Part shown: piece after piece, positions 27,709-36,519 of the stretch
Numbering within the stretch: position 1 is the first letter of the stretch
Layout of the letters: each line of letters starts with the position of its first letter
Assembly (NCBI GenBank): GCA_934316845.1
Contig: CAKRDZ010000005.1
Location: forward strand, 1-64,000
Direction: 5' to 3'
Length of the DNA stretch: 64,000 nt
Source: an uncultured Eubacterium sp.
Lineage (GTDB): Bacteria > Bacillota > Clostridia > Lachnospirales > Lachnospiraceae
Program-made: the position numbers and the translations under genes
The notes under the pieces: generated by a model
What the model saw: only the letters and a program-made list of their open reading frames with translations
Told to the model about the DNA's origin: nothing
Database searches by the model: none

Positions 27709-28325
27709 TTACTTTATTTCTTTCTTCGCCAGCTTTTTCCTGGCAAATGCAAAAACCTGAGCCATCCCAAGCACAGCTGCCACATAAATCATGGGGATAT
27801 AATTTACAATATAACGTGCATTCGTCTCCCACATCATGAGAAACAAACAGCATTTACTACGGTAGCTGTCATATTGTAATCCTTGATTCCGACCGCTTTT
27901 GCAGCTTTGAAAATCACCGTGAGAAATCCGAGTTCTCCAAGATTATTATTAAACCAGTAAAAATACTCTTTATAATCAGGAAAATCGCCCCGCTCTGCCC
28001 ATTGGACTGCCGCATGATACACACTTCCAAAATCCCACTGTGGTGTGATCTGCATATAATATCCTGCCACAATCTGCAATATAAGCATAACCGCAAGGAA
28101 GATTCCCAAAATAATCTTTTGATATTTTTCCAAAAAAGTCTCTGCCTTTACAAGTCCATAATATGCTAGTGCACTTATAAAAATTGTAACAAGTGTTCTC
28201 ACAAACATTCCTGCTGTATATTTGTCCTGACACATTTTTACATAGAGAAAAGAAAACACTATTGTCATAATTGAAAATAATGCAATCATAATTCCTTTTG
28301 TTATTTTCTGTTTTGTTTTTTCCAT
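27709..28325 (-). pseudogene. Membrane glycosyltransferase-like gene with internal deletion
   Basis: The N-terminal 160 residues (27834-28325) start a polytopic protein: two transmembrane helices, then 'ITPQWDFGSVYHAAVQWAERGDFPDYKEYFYWFNNNLGELGFL', the pattern of the first loop of GT-C/PMT-like membrane glycosyltransferases. The frame then stops. In another frame from about 27840 to the TAA at 27709-27711 comes 'MMWETNARYIVNYIPMIYVAAVLGMAQVFAFARKK', the usual last transmembrane segment of the same family. Family members have about 450-600 residues, so some 300 central residues are gone and the frames no longer match. A remnant, not a functional transferase. Confidence 0.65.
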
Positions 28326-28441
28326 AATACAATCTCCCTCGTATTAATATTTTCATTCACGTACAAATATAAAATTATTATTTTTGCCTTTTTCCATTTT
28401 ATCACAATTTTTGTCCGCTCACAATACCAATTTATTTTTTA

Positions 28442-28470
28442 TTGCTTTTCCCCTGCGATGACACTATAAT
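28442..28470 (+). promoter_or_regulatory. Sigma-A promoter of the ComEC-like MBL gene
   Basis: -35 TTGCTT (28442-28447) and -10 TATAAT (28465-28470), spacing 17, 37 bases before the start codon. Confidence 0.7.
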
Positions 28471-28507
28471 AAAATTAACGTAACTAACTCAGAAAGAAGG
28501 AATCTTT

Positions 28508-29611
28508 ATGAACACCTATAAAAAATCCTATCGTTTTTATGTTGCCTTGGTACTTTTTTTCGCGGTATTTTCTTTTGCCGGAATACCGTCCTGCACATAT
28601 GCCAGGACATTAAAAAATGCAACCTTTGCCTATCTTGATGTCGCGCAGGGAAATGCCGAATTGATCAAAATAGGAAGCCGGGCAATTCTGATCGACACCG
28701 GCAAACACAGCGAATACGACACCTTGCAGTCACAGTTAAAATCACTTGGCGTAAAGACCATTTCCACTCTCATCGTAACGCATCCTGACGCGGATCACAT
28801 GGAAAGTGCAGATGACGTCATCGCCGATTATAAGGTGAAAAAGATCATTCTGCCTCAGATTGAGTCAACAACCCAGTGCTACAAACGCATGAAATCCGCC
28901 ATTTCTACCTATAAAGTAAAGCAGATTCATCCACAGACCGGCTCTGTCATCACCCTGGCGCCTTCCTGCAAAGGAACGGTGCTTTCTGTGGATGCCAGCA
29001 GTTCTGACACCAATGAGGCAAGTATTGTCATGCGTGTCACCTACGGCAGCCGCTCATTTCTCTATATGGGCGATGCGACTGCCCGCGTCGAAAATGCCAT
29101 CCTCACTTCCGGGAAGCCGGTTGCCTCGGACATTTATCTTCTTTCCCACCACGGTTCCGATACCGCAAACGGTGTCCTTTTTGTAAAAAAGGCGCTGGCT
29201 TCCAAATACAAGACGGCGATCATCTCCGTCGGAAAAAATAACAGCTACGGCCACCCGGTTGCCAATGTCGTGCGCCGTGCCGAAACCTATGCCAAAGCGC
29301 TGTACCGAACCGACCAAAAAGGATGTATTATCGCCACCACAAATGGAGAAAATTTACAGATCAAGTTTAAAAAAGTGACGCATTCGGGCAGTTCCTACAG
29401 CCGTTCCTCCTATCGTACTTCCGGCACTGCCAAATCCTCCTCCGGCAAATCTTCCTCTGTAAAAAATGTAAGCGAAGTTGTTTACATTACAAAAACCGGT
29501 ACAAAATACCATACAAAAAACTGCCGCTACTTACGTAGCAGCAGTATCAAAACGACATTAAGCGAGGCCAGAAGCAAAGGACTGACTCCTTGCTCGGTCT
29601 GCAATCCATAA
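28508..29611 (+). CDS. Exported metallo-beta-lactamase-fold protein (ComEC C-terminal type)
   Basis: 367 residues. An N-terminal signal helix (about 9-30) is followed by an MBL-fold domain like the periplasmic part of ComEC: 'AYLDVAQGNAELIKIG', 'ILIDTGKHSEYD', metal motif 'THPDADHM' (H92, D94, D96, H97), 'LYMGDATARVE' and 'YLLSHHGSDTAN'. After a Ser-rich linker, a C-terminal domain of about 45 residues carries 'YHTKNCRYL' and 'TPCSVCNP', an Ada-like zinc-knuckle pattern seen on many exported Firmicute nucleases. In related proteins this suggests a secreted nuclease or phosphodiesterase; there are no transmembrane channel segments, so it is not ComEC itself. AGAAGGAAT precedes the start. Confidence 0.82.
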   Translation: MNTYKKSYRFYVALVLFFAVFSFAGIPSCTYARTLKNATFAYLDVAQGNAELIKIGSRAILIDTGKHSEYDTLQSQLKSLGVKTISTLIVTHPDADHMESADDVIADYKVKKIILPQIESTTQCYKRMKSAISTYKVKQIHPQTGSVITLAPSCKGTVLSVDASSSDTNEASIVMRVTYGSRSFLYMGDATARVENAILTSGKPVASDIYLLSHHGSDTANGVLFVKKALASKYKTAIISVGKNNSYGHPVANVVRRAETYAKALYRTDQKGCIIATTNGENLQIKFKKVTHSGSSYSRSSYRTSGTAKSSSGKSSSVKNVSEVVYITKTGTKYHTKNCRYLRSSSIKTTLSEARSKGLTPCSVCNP

Positions 29612-29632
29612 TCAATAAAACCGGCCTTGGAA

Positions 29633-30169
29633 TTACCAGAATTTTACAATGTCGTCCGGTGTCTTACGCTTTGGTTTGTTTGGAGACTCTGCACCATATC
29701 CTACCGCGATTACAGCGACAATGGTCTCTGTCTCCGGCACGTCAAGGATCTCACGGATCTTATCGCTGTCGCGAAGTCCCATGATAAGGGTATCCAGTCC
29801 CAGTTCTTTCGCTTTCAGAATGAAATTTTCATTGTGAAGTCCAAGGTCGTAATAACCCCATCCATTTCCACATTCGTTGTCGGGATTTCCCTCGCGGTCA
29901 AATCCGGCACGATCCGATACAAAAGTAGTTACAACAAGTGCCGCTCCGTCTACTTTTTTATCGTTTCCGTGAAGCAGGCATTTCTGTGCAAAATCTCTGC
30001 TTTTGTCTGCATCCAGGATGCAATAATATCTTGCTGTCTGTGAATTTTTCCACGAAGGAGCCTGGATCGCCGCCTCGACGATCTCATTTATCTGCTCTTT
30101 TGTCACTTTTTTTGATGCATCGTATGTACGCACACTTCTTCTGTTTTCTAATACTGTCTGAAATTCCAT
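29633..30169 (-). CDS. Nitroreductase family protein
   Basis: 178 residues of the FMN-dependent nitroreductase fold: 'NRRSVRTYDASKKVTKEQINEIVEAAIQAPSWKNSQ' is the standard N-terminal FMN-binding helix and loop, and 'LDTLIMGLRDSDKIREILDVPETETIVAVIAVGYG' is the conserved C-terminal part. Such enzymes reduce nitro or quinone groups with NAD(P)H; the physiological substrate is unknown. GGAGGT eight bases before the ATG fits. Its stop lies 21 bases from that of the MBL gene, convergent. The 430-base gap upstream holds two palindromic elements. Confidence 0.88.
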   Translation of the reverse strand: MEFQTVLENRRSVRTYDASKKVTKEQINEIVEAAIQAPSWKNSQTARYYCILDADKSRDFAQKCLLHGNDKKVDGAALVVTTFVSDRAGFDREGNPDNECGNGWGYYDLGLHNENFILKAKELGLDTLIMGLRDSDKIREILDVPETETIVAVIAVGYGAESPNKPKRKTPDDIVKFW

Positions 30170-30266
30170 GATTAAGTACCTCCATTTCTGTCCTGTTAGG
30201 CATGTCTAACTGTATCATATCACATTTATGCGAAATGTCAACGGCAAGTTTTTACCTTTACTTTTA

Positions 30267-30408
30267 AGAAAAATAAGCCTCTGATTTTCCATTCGGGACC
30301 GCTTGCGCTTAGAAGAACACTCGTAGCGGTACATGAGGGCAGACTACGCCCTCTATGTACCGACGGTGTTCTAAATCCCTCATATAAAACCAGAGGCTTA
30401 TTTTTTCT
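30267..30408. repeat. Nested palindromic element A (about 142 bp)
   Basis: The ends 30267-30283 and 30391-30408 pair over about 16 bases and carry an A/T flank. Inside, 30314-30320 pairs with 30366-30372, and a strong hairpin has its arms at about 30328-30340 and 30347-30361. There is no reading frame. It may be a MITE-like insertion or a structured RNA that also terminates transcription. Confidence 0.6.
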
Positions 30409-30471
30409 ATAACAGCAAAGGTGTAAAACATATTATACTCAACAATTTGAATGACTCATTTTGTATCGTAT

Positions 30472-30576
30472 AAACATATGGTCTGACAAGCGACGAAACT
30501 TGCTATCGAACGTTATAAATCGATATTTTTATCGTGAGATAGCTCTTGTTTCTGTCGATTGTCAGACCATACGTTT
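30472..30576. repeat. Nested palindromic element B (about 105 bp)
   Basis: An 18-bp terminal inverted repeat (30472-30489 with 30559-30576) has one mismatch. The interior shows further partial pairings, including CGAT/ATCG around a T-run at 30520-30534. It is distinct in sequence from element A and only 64 bases away. Its right edge lies 25 bases after the AlkD stop, so it may act as that gene's terminator. Confidence 0.6.
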
Positions 30577-30601
30577 TCATCATTTACAATCAGGAATATA
30601 A

Positions 30602-31300
30602 TCAAACAATCTTTCCGCGCAAACTTCGCAAATATACTTTCTGTTCCTCCGTGATCCGGTAACTTTCTATCGCCTTTTGGATCGTCTTTCGATGAACCCA
30701 GTCCGAAAACCGGTGCTCTTCCAGATACGGGATAATCGAATCCCACTGCTTGGCAAGCGCCGTCGCCATATACCACGCGATCATCATATTGACGTAATAT
30801 TCTTCCGACGTTACCCCTGCGACAAGTTCCGCATACTCCGGTCTAAAATCCTCATCCAGATACAGACGCATCAGCATCCCCATTCCATAGCGGATCGTAT
30901 ATGTCTCCCGCGAAGCGATCCAGCGTCTTATATGGGGCAGAAGTTCTTCTTTATGCTTTGCAAAACATTTGGGTGCCGGGAGATCACACGTTGCCCAGTT
31001 GTCAATATAGGGAAGAAACCTCTCAACCCCTTCCAAACATTTTTCATATTCCTTTATGCTTGTAATCAGCATCATATGTAGATTATTTTCTTCGTAATAA
31101 TCATGTGGAACGTCCTGTATAAAGGCTTTTGCCGCCTCCGTCTGCGCGTATTTTTTTGCGTATTTGCGAAGTTCTGGAATACGGATTCCGATCACTCGTT
31201 CTTTGTCTATATCAGGCATTAATCTGCTATGAAAATCACGGTATTTTTTGTCCTGTAATTCAAACAATTCCACCTGCAATTTCTTTCTATTATATGTCAT
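30602..31300 (-). CDS. DNA alkylation repair protein (AlkD-like)
   Basis: 232 residues of helical HEAT-like repeats with the AlkD signature: 'MPDIDKERVIGIRIPELRKYAKKY', 'IDNWATCDLPAP' and 'YTIRYGMGMLMRLYLDEDF', ending 'FSDWVHRKTIQKAIESYRIT'. AlkD glycosylases remove bulky or cationic alkylpurines without base flipping; this branch may be a relative without a proven activity. It follows the MATE pump gene by one base, with its ribosome site AAGGAG inside the end of that gene, so the two are one operon. Confidence 0.85.
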   Translation of the reverse strand: MTYNRKKLQVELFELQDKKYRDFHSRLMPDIDKERVIGIRIPELRKYAKKYAQTEAAKAFIQDVPHDYYEENNLHMMLITSIKEYEKCLEGVERFLPYIDNWATCDLPAPKCFAKHKEELLPHIRRWIASRETYTIRYGMGMLMRLYLDEDFRPEYAELVAGVTSEEYYVNMMIAWYMATALAKQWDSIIPYLEEHRFSDWVHRKTIQKAIESYRITEEQKVYLRSLRGKIV

Positions 31301-31301
31301 T

Positions 31302-32657
31302 TTAAATCTCCTTCATCGCCTTCCGGAACTGGAAGAAAAATAGAATCGCCGTAAATGTCACCGCCATCGTATCTGCCACCGGTTCCGCCATATAGACCGC
31401 ACTTGTTTTGTCCGGTAAAAAAGCCGGCAGAATATAGATCAGCGGAATGAGTAATACAAATTTACGAACAACCGCAACCACTATAGAACACAGGGCTTTT
31501 CCCAAAGAATTAAATGCCATCTGGCAGGCAATCTGTATTCCAAATAAAAACATCGCTGCAAGGTAGATCCGCAGGGCCTTTTTCGTAAACGCCAGCAGTG
31601 CCGCATCGGTCGTAAAGATTCCCGCAAACACTTGCGGAAAGAGCATGATAAATCCCCACAAAACGATAGAATACACGAGGCTCGCTTTTAATAGAAGATA
31701 AAAGGCACCTTTCACCCGCTCCGGATTTTTCGCTCCATAATTGTAACTCATAATTGGCTGTGCCCCTTGTCCCAGTCCCTGCAAAGGAAGCATGGCAAAC
31801 TGCATAACACTGGTAAGAATTGTCATTGCGCCAACCGCCACATCGCCTCCATATTTTAATAAGGAAGAGTTAAAGCAGAGCGAGATCACGCTTTCGCTTG
31901 CCTGCATGATAAATAATGAGGCTCCCAGCGCCAGGCAGGGAAGAAATAGCTTTGGCATCAGCCTGAGATTTTCTTTCTTTATACGAAGTGTCGTCTTTTT
32001 GCCAAATAAAAAATGAAGCACCCAGACACACGAGCATGCCTGCGAAAGTATCGTCGCCAGCGCCGCTCCGCGCACGCCGAAACCACAGGCAAAAATAAAT
32101 ATCGGATCCAGTACGATGTTGATGACGGCTCCGATCAAAACGGAATACATTCCAATTTTTGTAAATCCCTGTGCCGTAATAAACATATTCATTCCTAATG
32201 TTAATTGGACAAATATCGTTCCAACCGCATAAATATTAAAATAATTAACTGCATATTCAATCGTATTTTCGCTGGCTCCAAACGCAAGTAAAAATGTTCT
32301 TCCACCGATCAGCATAATAATCGTGAGCACGACGGAGATCAGAATCTGCAGTGTAAAACAGTTGCCGATAATTTTCTCTGCCGAATCTGTATCTCCTTTT
32401 CCTAAAAGAATGGACGCCCTCGGTGCTCCTCCATTTCCAACCAGCGCAGCAAACGCCGACAGGATCATGATAAGCGGCATACACACTCCAACTCCTGTCA
32501 GGGCAAGCGCCCCTACTTCCGGGATGTGTCCGATATAAATCCGATCCACGATATTATAAAGCATGTTGATCATCTGCGCGATCACCGTAGGGATCGCAAG
32601 CCGAAATAATAATTTACCAATCGGTTCTTTTACTAAAAAATCTTTGTTATCATTCAT
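31302..32657 (-). CDS. MATE family efflux transporter
   Basis: 451 residues, twelve predicted transmembrane helices. MATE marks: 'LFRLAIPTVIAQMINMLYNIVDRIYIGHI' in TM1 and 'QGLGQGAQPIMSYNYGAKNPERVKGAF' in the second half. It should export cationic drugs or metabolites in exchange for Na+ or H+. The substrate is unknown. It is closest in style to the clostridial MepA/NorM-like group. It is co-transcribed with alkD, which suggests, but does not show, a link to chemical stress. Confidence 0.9.
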   Translation of the reverse strand: MNDNKDFLVKEPIGKLLFRLAIPTVIAQMINMLYNIVDRIYIGHIPEVGALALTGVGVCMPLIMILSAFAALVGNGGAPRASILLGKGDTDSAEKIIGNCFTLQILISVVLTIIMLIGGRTFLLAFGASENTIEYAVNYFNIYAVGTIFVQLTLGMNMFITAQGFTKIGMYSVLIGAVINIVLDPIFIFACGFGVRGAALATILSQACSCVWVLHFLFGKKTTLRIKKENLRLMPKLFLPCLALGASLFIMQASESVISLCFNSSLLKYGGDVAVGAMTILTSVMQFAMLPLQGLGQGAQPIMSYNYGAKNPERVKGAFYLLLKASLVYSIVLWGFIMLFPQVFAGIFTTDAALLAFTKKALRIYLAAMFLFGIQIACQMAFNSLGKALCSIVVAVVRKFVLLIPLIYILPAFLPDKTSAVYMAEPVADTMAVTFTAILFFFQFRKAMKEI

Positions 32658-32739
32658 TTGTAATACTGCCTTTCTAATTTGTTGCGAAAAGACTGCCGGA
32701 GATCAATCTGGCAGCCTTCCTAATTCAGCATTTCACATA

Positions 32740-33690
32740 CTATAACTTTTTCATCAATTCCTGTATCCGTTCTTCCGTCTCTTCACACTCATCTGCAATC
32801 TGTGCGACGGTCTTTCCTTTAGCAAGTTTTTTCGAAATCAATGTAAGAAGTGTTTTCTCTTCTCCTTGCTCAACTCCCTCCTCAAGTGCATTTTTCCAAA
32901 TTCCTTCGCCTAAATTACACATGGTTTCCACTTCCTTTCCCAATACCTGACTTGGAATATCATATTCTTCTTCCATGATACTAATACGCTCTTTACTTGT
33001 CAAGTCTTTTGAGAACAAAGTCCCCAAAAACCGAAGTAATTCATGTGTTTCATCCGGCTCTGCAAGATTATTTGAAATCCCAATCATGACAAGATTAATC
33101 AAATCCAAATCCCCATCCCATTTATGTTTTCCAACCAAATTATCCTGGATGAGATGAATGTGGCACATGCTGTTTTCTGGCATATTCATGCAGATCCACA
33201 CGCTGTAGACTTCACAGATATCACCGTAATCCTGTCCTTTAAAATCGCGATATTTCTGTGACGAAATCAACCGGCTCACGTAGAATATTCCACGGTTTAA
33301 AATTGGATACTTATTTGGCTCATCCTTTTGCGGTTCAATATTTAAAATGACTTTGGTAAGACCACATTTACGGTGAACGTAAAAGACAATATCAAAATTA
33401 ACCGTTCCTTCATTGATCGCCTGATTTTCTGTATTAAATCCAACAACTTCGCCATTTTCATCTGAATATCTGACATTAGTCAATCCAGGATCCACTGGAA
33501 TCACCCCCACCATTGGTTCTCCTTCAATATAAGGAACAATTTCCTTTGGATCCATCTCTTTAAAATCATCCAAAATCCTTTTCAAAATATTTGCTAAAAC
33601 AATTTTTTGCGCTAATAGTTTTTTTGCTGCCTCATCATACTGTGTAGCTAAATCCGCAATCTGTAGTGTGTTTTTTAGAATTGTGTGCAT
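32740..33690 (-). CDS. Rpn/PD-(D/E)XK nuclease family protein, copy 2
   Basis: 316 residues, clearly paralogous to 22448-23497 along its whole core (same 'IVLANILKRILDDFKEMDP', 'NFDIVFYVHRKCGLTKVILNIEPQ', 'GIFYVSRLISSQKYRDFKGQ' and 'YSVWICMNM' blocks). It lacks most of the GLxxG expansion, having only 'LEEGVEQGEEK' before the common tail 'LAKGKTVAQIADECEETEERIQELMKKL'. The same GGAGGG site and 20-bp repeats stand upstream. It follows the MATE gene's start region, on the same strand, with 82 bases between. Two copies 10 kb apart may support recombination. Confidence 0.8.
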   Translation of the reverse strand: MHTILKNTLQIADLATQYDEAAKKLLAQKIVLANILKRILDDFKEMDPKEIVPYIEGEPMVGVIPVDPGLTNVRYSDENGEVVGFNTENQAINEGTVNFDIVFYVHRKCGLTKVILNIEPQKDEPNKYPILNRGIFYVSRLISSQKYRDFKGQDYGDICEVYSVWICMNMPENSMCHIHLIQDNLVGKHKWDGDLDLINLVMIGISNNLAEPDETHELLRFLGTLFSKDLTSKERISIMEEEYDIPSQVLGKEVETMCNLGEGIWKNALEEGVEQGEEKTLLTLISKKLAKGKTVAQIADECEETEERIQELMKKL

Positions 33691-33759
33691 CTTATTCCCT
33701 CCTAGTGTACTTTTTTTATTTTTACAAAAAGCGTAGCATACTTATACTATGAAATCAAG

Positions 33760-33799
33760 TGTTGTATATACGTAAAAATTGTCGTTCATACGTAAAAAT
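33760..33799. repeat. Tandem 20-bp repeats upstream of Rpn copy 2
   Basis: Two clear units at 33760-33779 and 33780-33799 and a degenerate third after 33800, homologous to those at 23575-23634. They begin 70 bases upstream of the start. Confidence 0.72.
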
Positions 33800-33883
33800 C
33801 GCTGTTTCTGCGTGCCGCCTCCTCTTCACAGAATTTTCAAAGTTCGTTTTAGGTTGATTTTATTTTCGTTTATTATACTAAAC

Positions 33884-33924
33884 GTAACAATTCCGGATAC
33901 CCACACAACAATCCGAATCGTTAC
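33884..33924. promoter_or_regulatory. Inverted repeat in the leader of the beta-helix protein gene
   Basis: Arms at about 33884-33898 and 33911-33924 (GTAAC..ATTC.GGAT against its complement, with small differences) follow a -10-like TATACT at 33874-33879. It could be an operator or a leader hairpin for the gene at 33952. Confidence 0.45.
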
Positions 33925-33951
33925 ATAAAAAAGTTTAAGGAGGATACACAC

Positions 33952-36444
33952 ATGAAGCATGTAAAGAAACTCATTGTCGCAGTGCTCACACTTGCTCTGT
34001 TCTGCCCGGCACCATCTGTCGACGCAGCAAAGAAAACCACAGGCTATACAGTCAGTAAAAAGAGCGGCACTTACAACTCTTCTGTGACGACCAAAGTAAA
34101 AGTGAAAAAGGGTTACAAGGTTTACTACACAACAGGGAAAAAACTTTCAACGAAAAAAGTGATCAAAGCAAAAAAGAGTAAATCATTTACATTCACTTCT
34201 ACCAAAACATTACGTCTGTATACAGTAAAATCTTCCAAAAAGATAACTGCGAAAAAATTACGCAAGATAAAAACAAAAAATATGAAGAAATATACCTATA
34301 CTATTAAATCTTCACAGACACCCGGCAGTTCTACAGCGCCGGCACAGACGCCACAGGCAACGCCTTCTCCGGCTGCTGCCACAAGCACTCCGGGTAATAG
34401 TAATACACCTGCCGCCTCTTCCACTCCGGCAGCAACGCAGCCTTCGACAACACAGCCTTCGACAACTCAGCCTTCGACAACTCAGCCTTCGACAACGCAG
34501 TCTCCTACCGCGCAGCCGGTCACAACACCTGGCAACAGCGGTTATACCGGCGACGATGCCGATTCCGATTATGTGGCACCAACCCGCGCCGTCTGGGAAG
34601 AAGACGACACGAAAACCGCAGGGGTAGAATCCGAGACAATCGAGATTACGATTCCGGCAGAGGCTCCTTCCAAGAAGATCAAAGCCGACAATTACGAAAT
34701 CAGCAAAAAGAATAAACTGACGATCACCGCACCGGGCACCTATGTAATTCAGACAGAAAACGCGGAAACGGCGACGGATGGTCTGATCGAAGTTGATTAT
34801 GCCGATGAAAGTGCTTCCGGCACGGCACATTTGATCCTCAATGGAATCCATCTGACTTCATCCAATAATACAAATCCGGATTCTGACACCGGACTTATTA
34901 CAATTAAAAAGAGTGTTACCAAAGCGGTTATTACCGTTGCAGACAACACCACAAATACACTTACGGACACCGGCGAAACCGGCATTGATAAAGACGACAA
35001 TACTTCTACGACTTATACCGCCGGCATCGTCTGCAAAAAGACACCGCTTACGATCAATGGAAGTGGTACTTTAAACATCCTTTCCACTTACGGAAATGGA
35101 ATCAAATGCACCAATTTACTTAAAATACTGGATGCCACGATCACCGTCAGCGGGCCGGATGACAAAGCCTGCGGACACAATGGAATCTCAGGAAAACTTG
35201 GCGTATTCGTAAAAGATGCCAGCCTCAATGTACATTCTGACGGCGACTGCCTGAAAACCACACTGGATGAAAGCGATATTGCAGAAGACGCGTCGCTGGC
35301 AGATCTTGGAAATATGGAATTAGATGGCGGAACTTACACATTTGTTTCCGAAAACGGCGATGCCGTAAGTGCTGTCCGCACATTGTACTTAAATCCGGTT
35401 TCCCTGAATGCGACGACAAAAAATGCTGCGGAAACTACGACCACTGGCAGCTACAAAGGCATCAAAGCCGGCACGACCATTTACGTCCCGGAAACTGCCG
35501 GAACCATCACCGCTGACACGACAGCGACGTATTCGGCTTCCCGCGCCTCCGGCGACAGCAACGATTCCCTCGCTGACGACACCCTCCACTGCAACGGTTA
35601 TGTCCTGATCGAGGGCGGCAGTTTCACACTTGCTTCCGGAGACGACGGTATCCACGCAGATGCAGGACTTATCATTAAAAATGGTAGGATCAACGTTACC
35701 GCTTCTTATGAGGGATTAGAAGGCGCGGACATTACGATCCGGGGAGGCGACATCAATATCGTTTCCCGCGACGATGGCATCAACGCTGCCGGCGGAAGCA
35801 ACAATTCTGCAAGCAGTACGGGGCCGGGATTTGGCGGAGACGATTTCCGCAAAGGCGACTCGTCATCTTCCACCCAGTACCAGATCATCATCGAAGGCGG
35901 TAATATCAATATTGACGCCAGCGGAGACGGAATCGACTCCAACGGAAATATCTTTTTCAAAGGTGGCACGGTCATTGTAAATGGCCCTACAAATAATGGC
36001 AATGGCGCATTGGACTATGGCGATAGCGCAGACTGCGTATGTGAAATTTCCGGCGGTACTTTGATCGCTGCGGGAGCAGCCGGTATGGCAGCCGCACCGA
36101 CAAGCGGTTCTTCCCAGCCGGCCGTCAATGTTGTCTTGTCATCCACACAGCAGGCAGGAACGTATGTAGTATTAAAAGACAGCGATGGAAATACTGTTTT
36201 ACAGGCGCAGCCTTCCAAATCTTTCCAGTCCGTTATCATGTCCTGCGCGGATCTGAAACTCGGAAGCACCTATCAGATCTATTATGGTTCTGATCTTTCG
36301 AACCTGACACAAAGCGGATCCGTAACCTTTACAAGCACCAGCATGAGTACCGGAAACTCCAATCCCGGCGGTGGCTGGGGCTTCGGAGGCGGCGGTTTTG
36401 ACTTCGGAGGAGGTGGTTCCGGCGGCCGTCCGGGCGGACGTTAA
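33952..36444 (+). CDS. Secreted Cthe_2159-like beta-helix carbohydrate-binding protein
   Basis: 830 residues. Signal peptide (1-25), then a Lys/Thr-rich domain (about 27-120) like chitobiase C-terminal beta domains ('SKKSGTYNSSVTTKVKVKKGYKVYYTTGKK'), then a Pro/Thr/Ser linker with TQPS repeats. Residues about 220-790 form a Cthe_2159-like right-handed beta helix ('SGTAHLILNGIHLTSSNN', 'GNGIKCTNLLKILDATITVSG', 'EGGNINIDASGDGIDSNGNIFFKGG', 'NNGNGALDYGD'), known to bind acidic plant polysaccharide in the Clostridium thermocellum founder. The C-terminus is glycine-rich ('GGGWGFGGGGFDFGGGG'). AAGGAGG precedes the ATG. It lies upstream of a two-component system on the same strand, which may control it. 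Confidence 0.78.
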   Translation: MKHVKKLIVAVLTLALFCPAPSVDAAKKTTGYTVSKKSGTYNSSVTTKVKVKKGYKVYYTTGKKLSTKKVIKAKKSKSFTFTSTKTLRLYTVKSSKKITAKKLRKIKTKNMKKYTYTIKSSQTPGSSTAPAQTPQATPSPAAATSTPGNSNTPAASSTPAATQPSTTQPSTTQPSTTQPSTTQSPTAQPVTTPGNSGYTGDDADSDYVAPTRAVWEEDDTKTAGVESETIEITIPAEAPSKKIKADNYEISKKNKLTITAPGTYVIQTENAETATDGLIEVDYADESASGTAHLILNGIHLTSSNNTNPDSDTGLITIKKSVTKAVITVADNTTNTLTDTGETGIDKDDNTSTTYTAGIVCKKTPLTINGSGTLNILSTYGNGIKCTNLLKILDATITVSGPDDKACGHNGISGKLGVFVKDASLNVHSDGDCLKTTLDESDIAEDASLADLGNMELDGGTYTFVSENGDAVSAVRTLYLNPVSLNATTKNAAETTTTGSYKGIKAGTTIYVPETAGTITADTTATYSASRASGDSNDSLADDTLHCNGYVLIEGGSFTLASGDDGIHADAGLIIKNGRINVTASYEGLEGADITIRGGDINIVSRDDGINAAGGSNNSASSTGPGFGGDDFRKGDSSSSTQYQIIIEGGNINIDASGDGIDSNGNIFFKGGTVIVNGPTNNGNGALDYGDSADCVCEISGGTLIAAGAAGMAAAPTSGSSQPAVNVVLSSTQQAGTYVVLKDSDGNTVLQAQPSKSFQSVIMSCADLKLGSTYQIYYGSDLSNLTQSGSVTFTSTSMSTGNSNPGGGWGFGGGGFDFGGGGSGGRPGGR
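34441..34500 (+). repeat. Four 15-bp tandem repeats encoding PSTTQ
   Basis: Four units of 15 bases, nearly identical, encode the repeated linker PSTTQ in the beta-helix protein. In-frame expansion or loss is easy. Confidence 0.85.
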
Positions 36445-36519
36445 ACCAAATGCATCTTCAGAAAAGTTGGACTTAAACCGAAGTAAATAGCAGAAGACAT
36501 TTTGTACGGGAGGTTCCTT

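Noticed and set aside
28508..29611. Complete ComEC DNA-uptake channel
   Set aside because: Only the MBL-type part is present, with a signal peptide and no channel helices.
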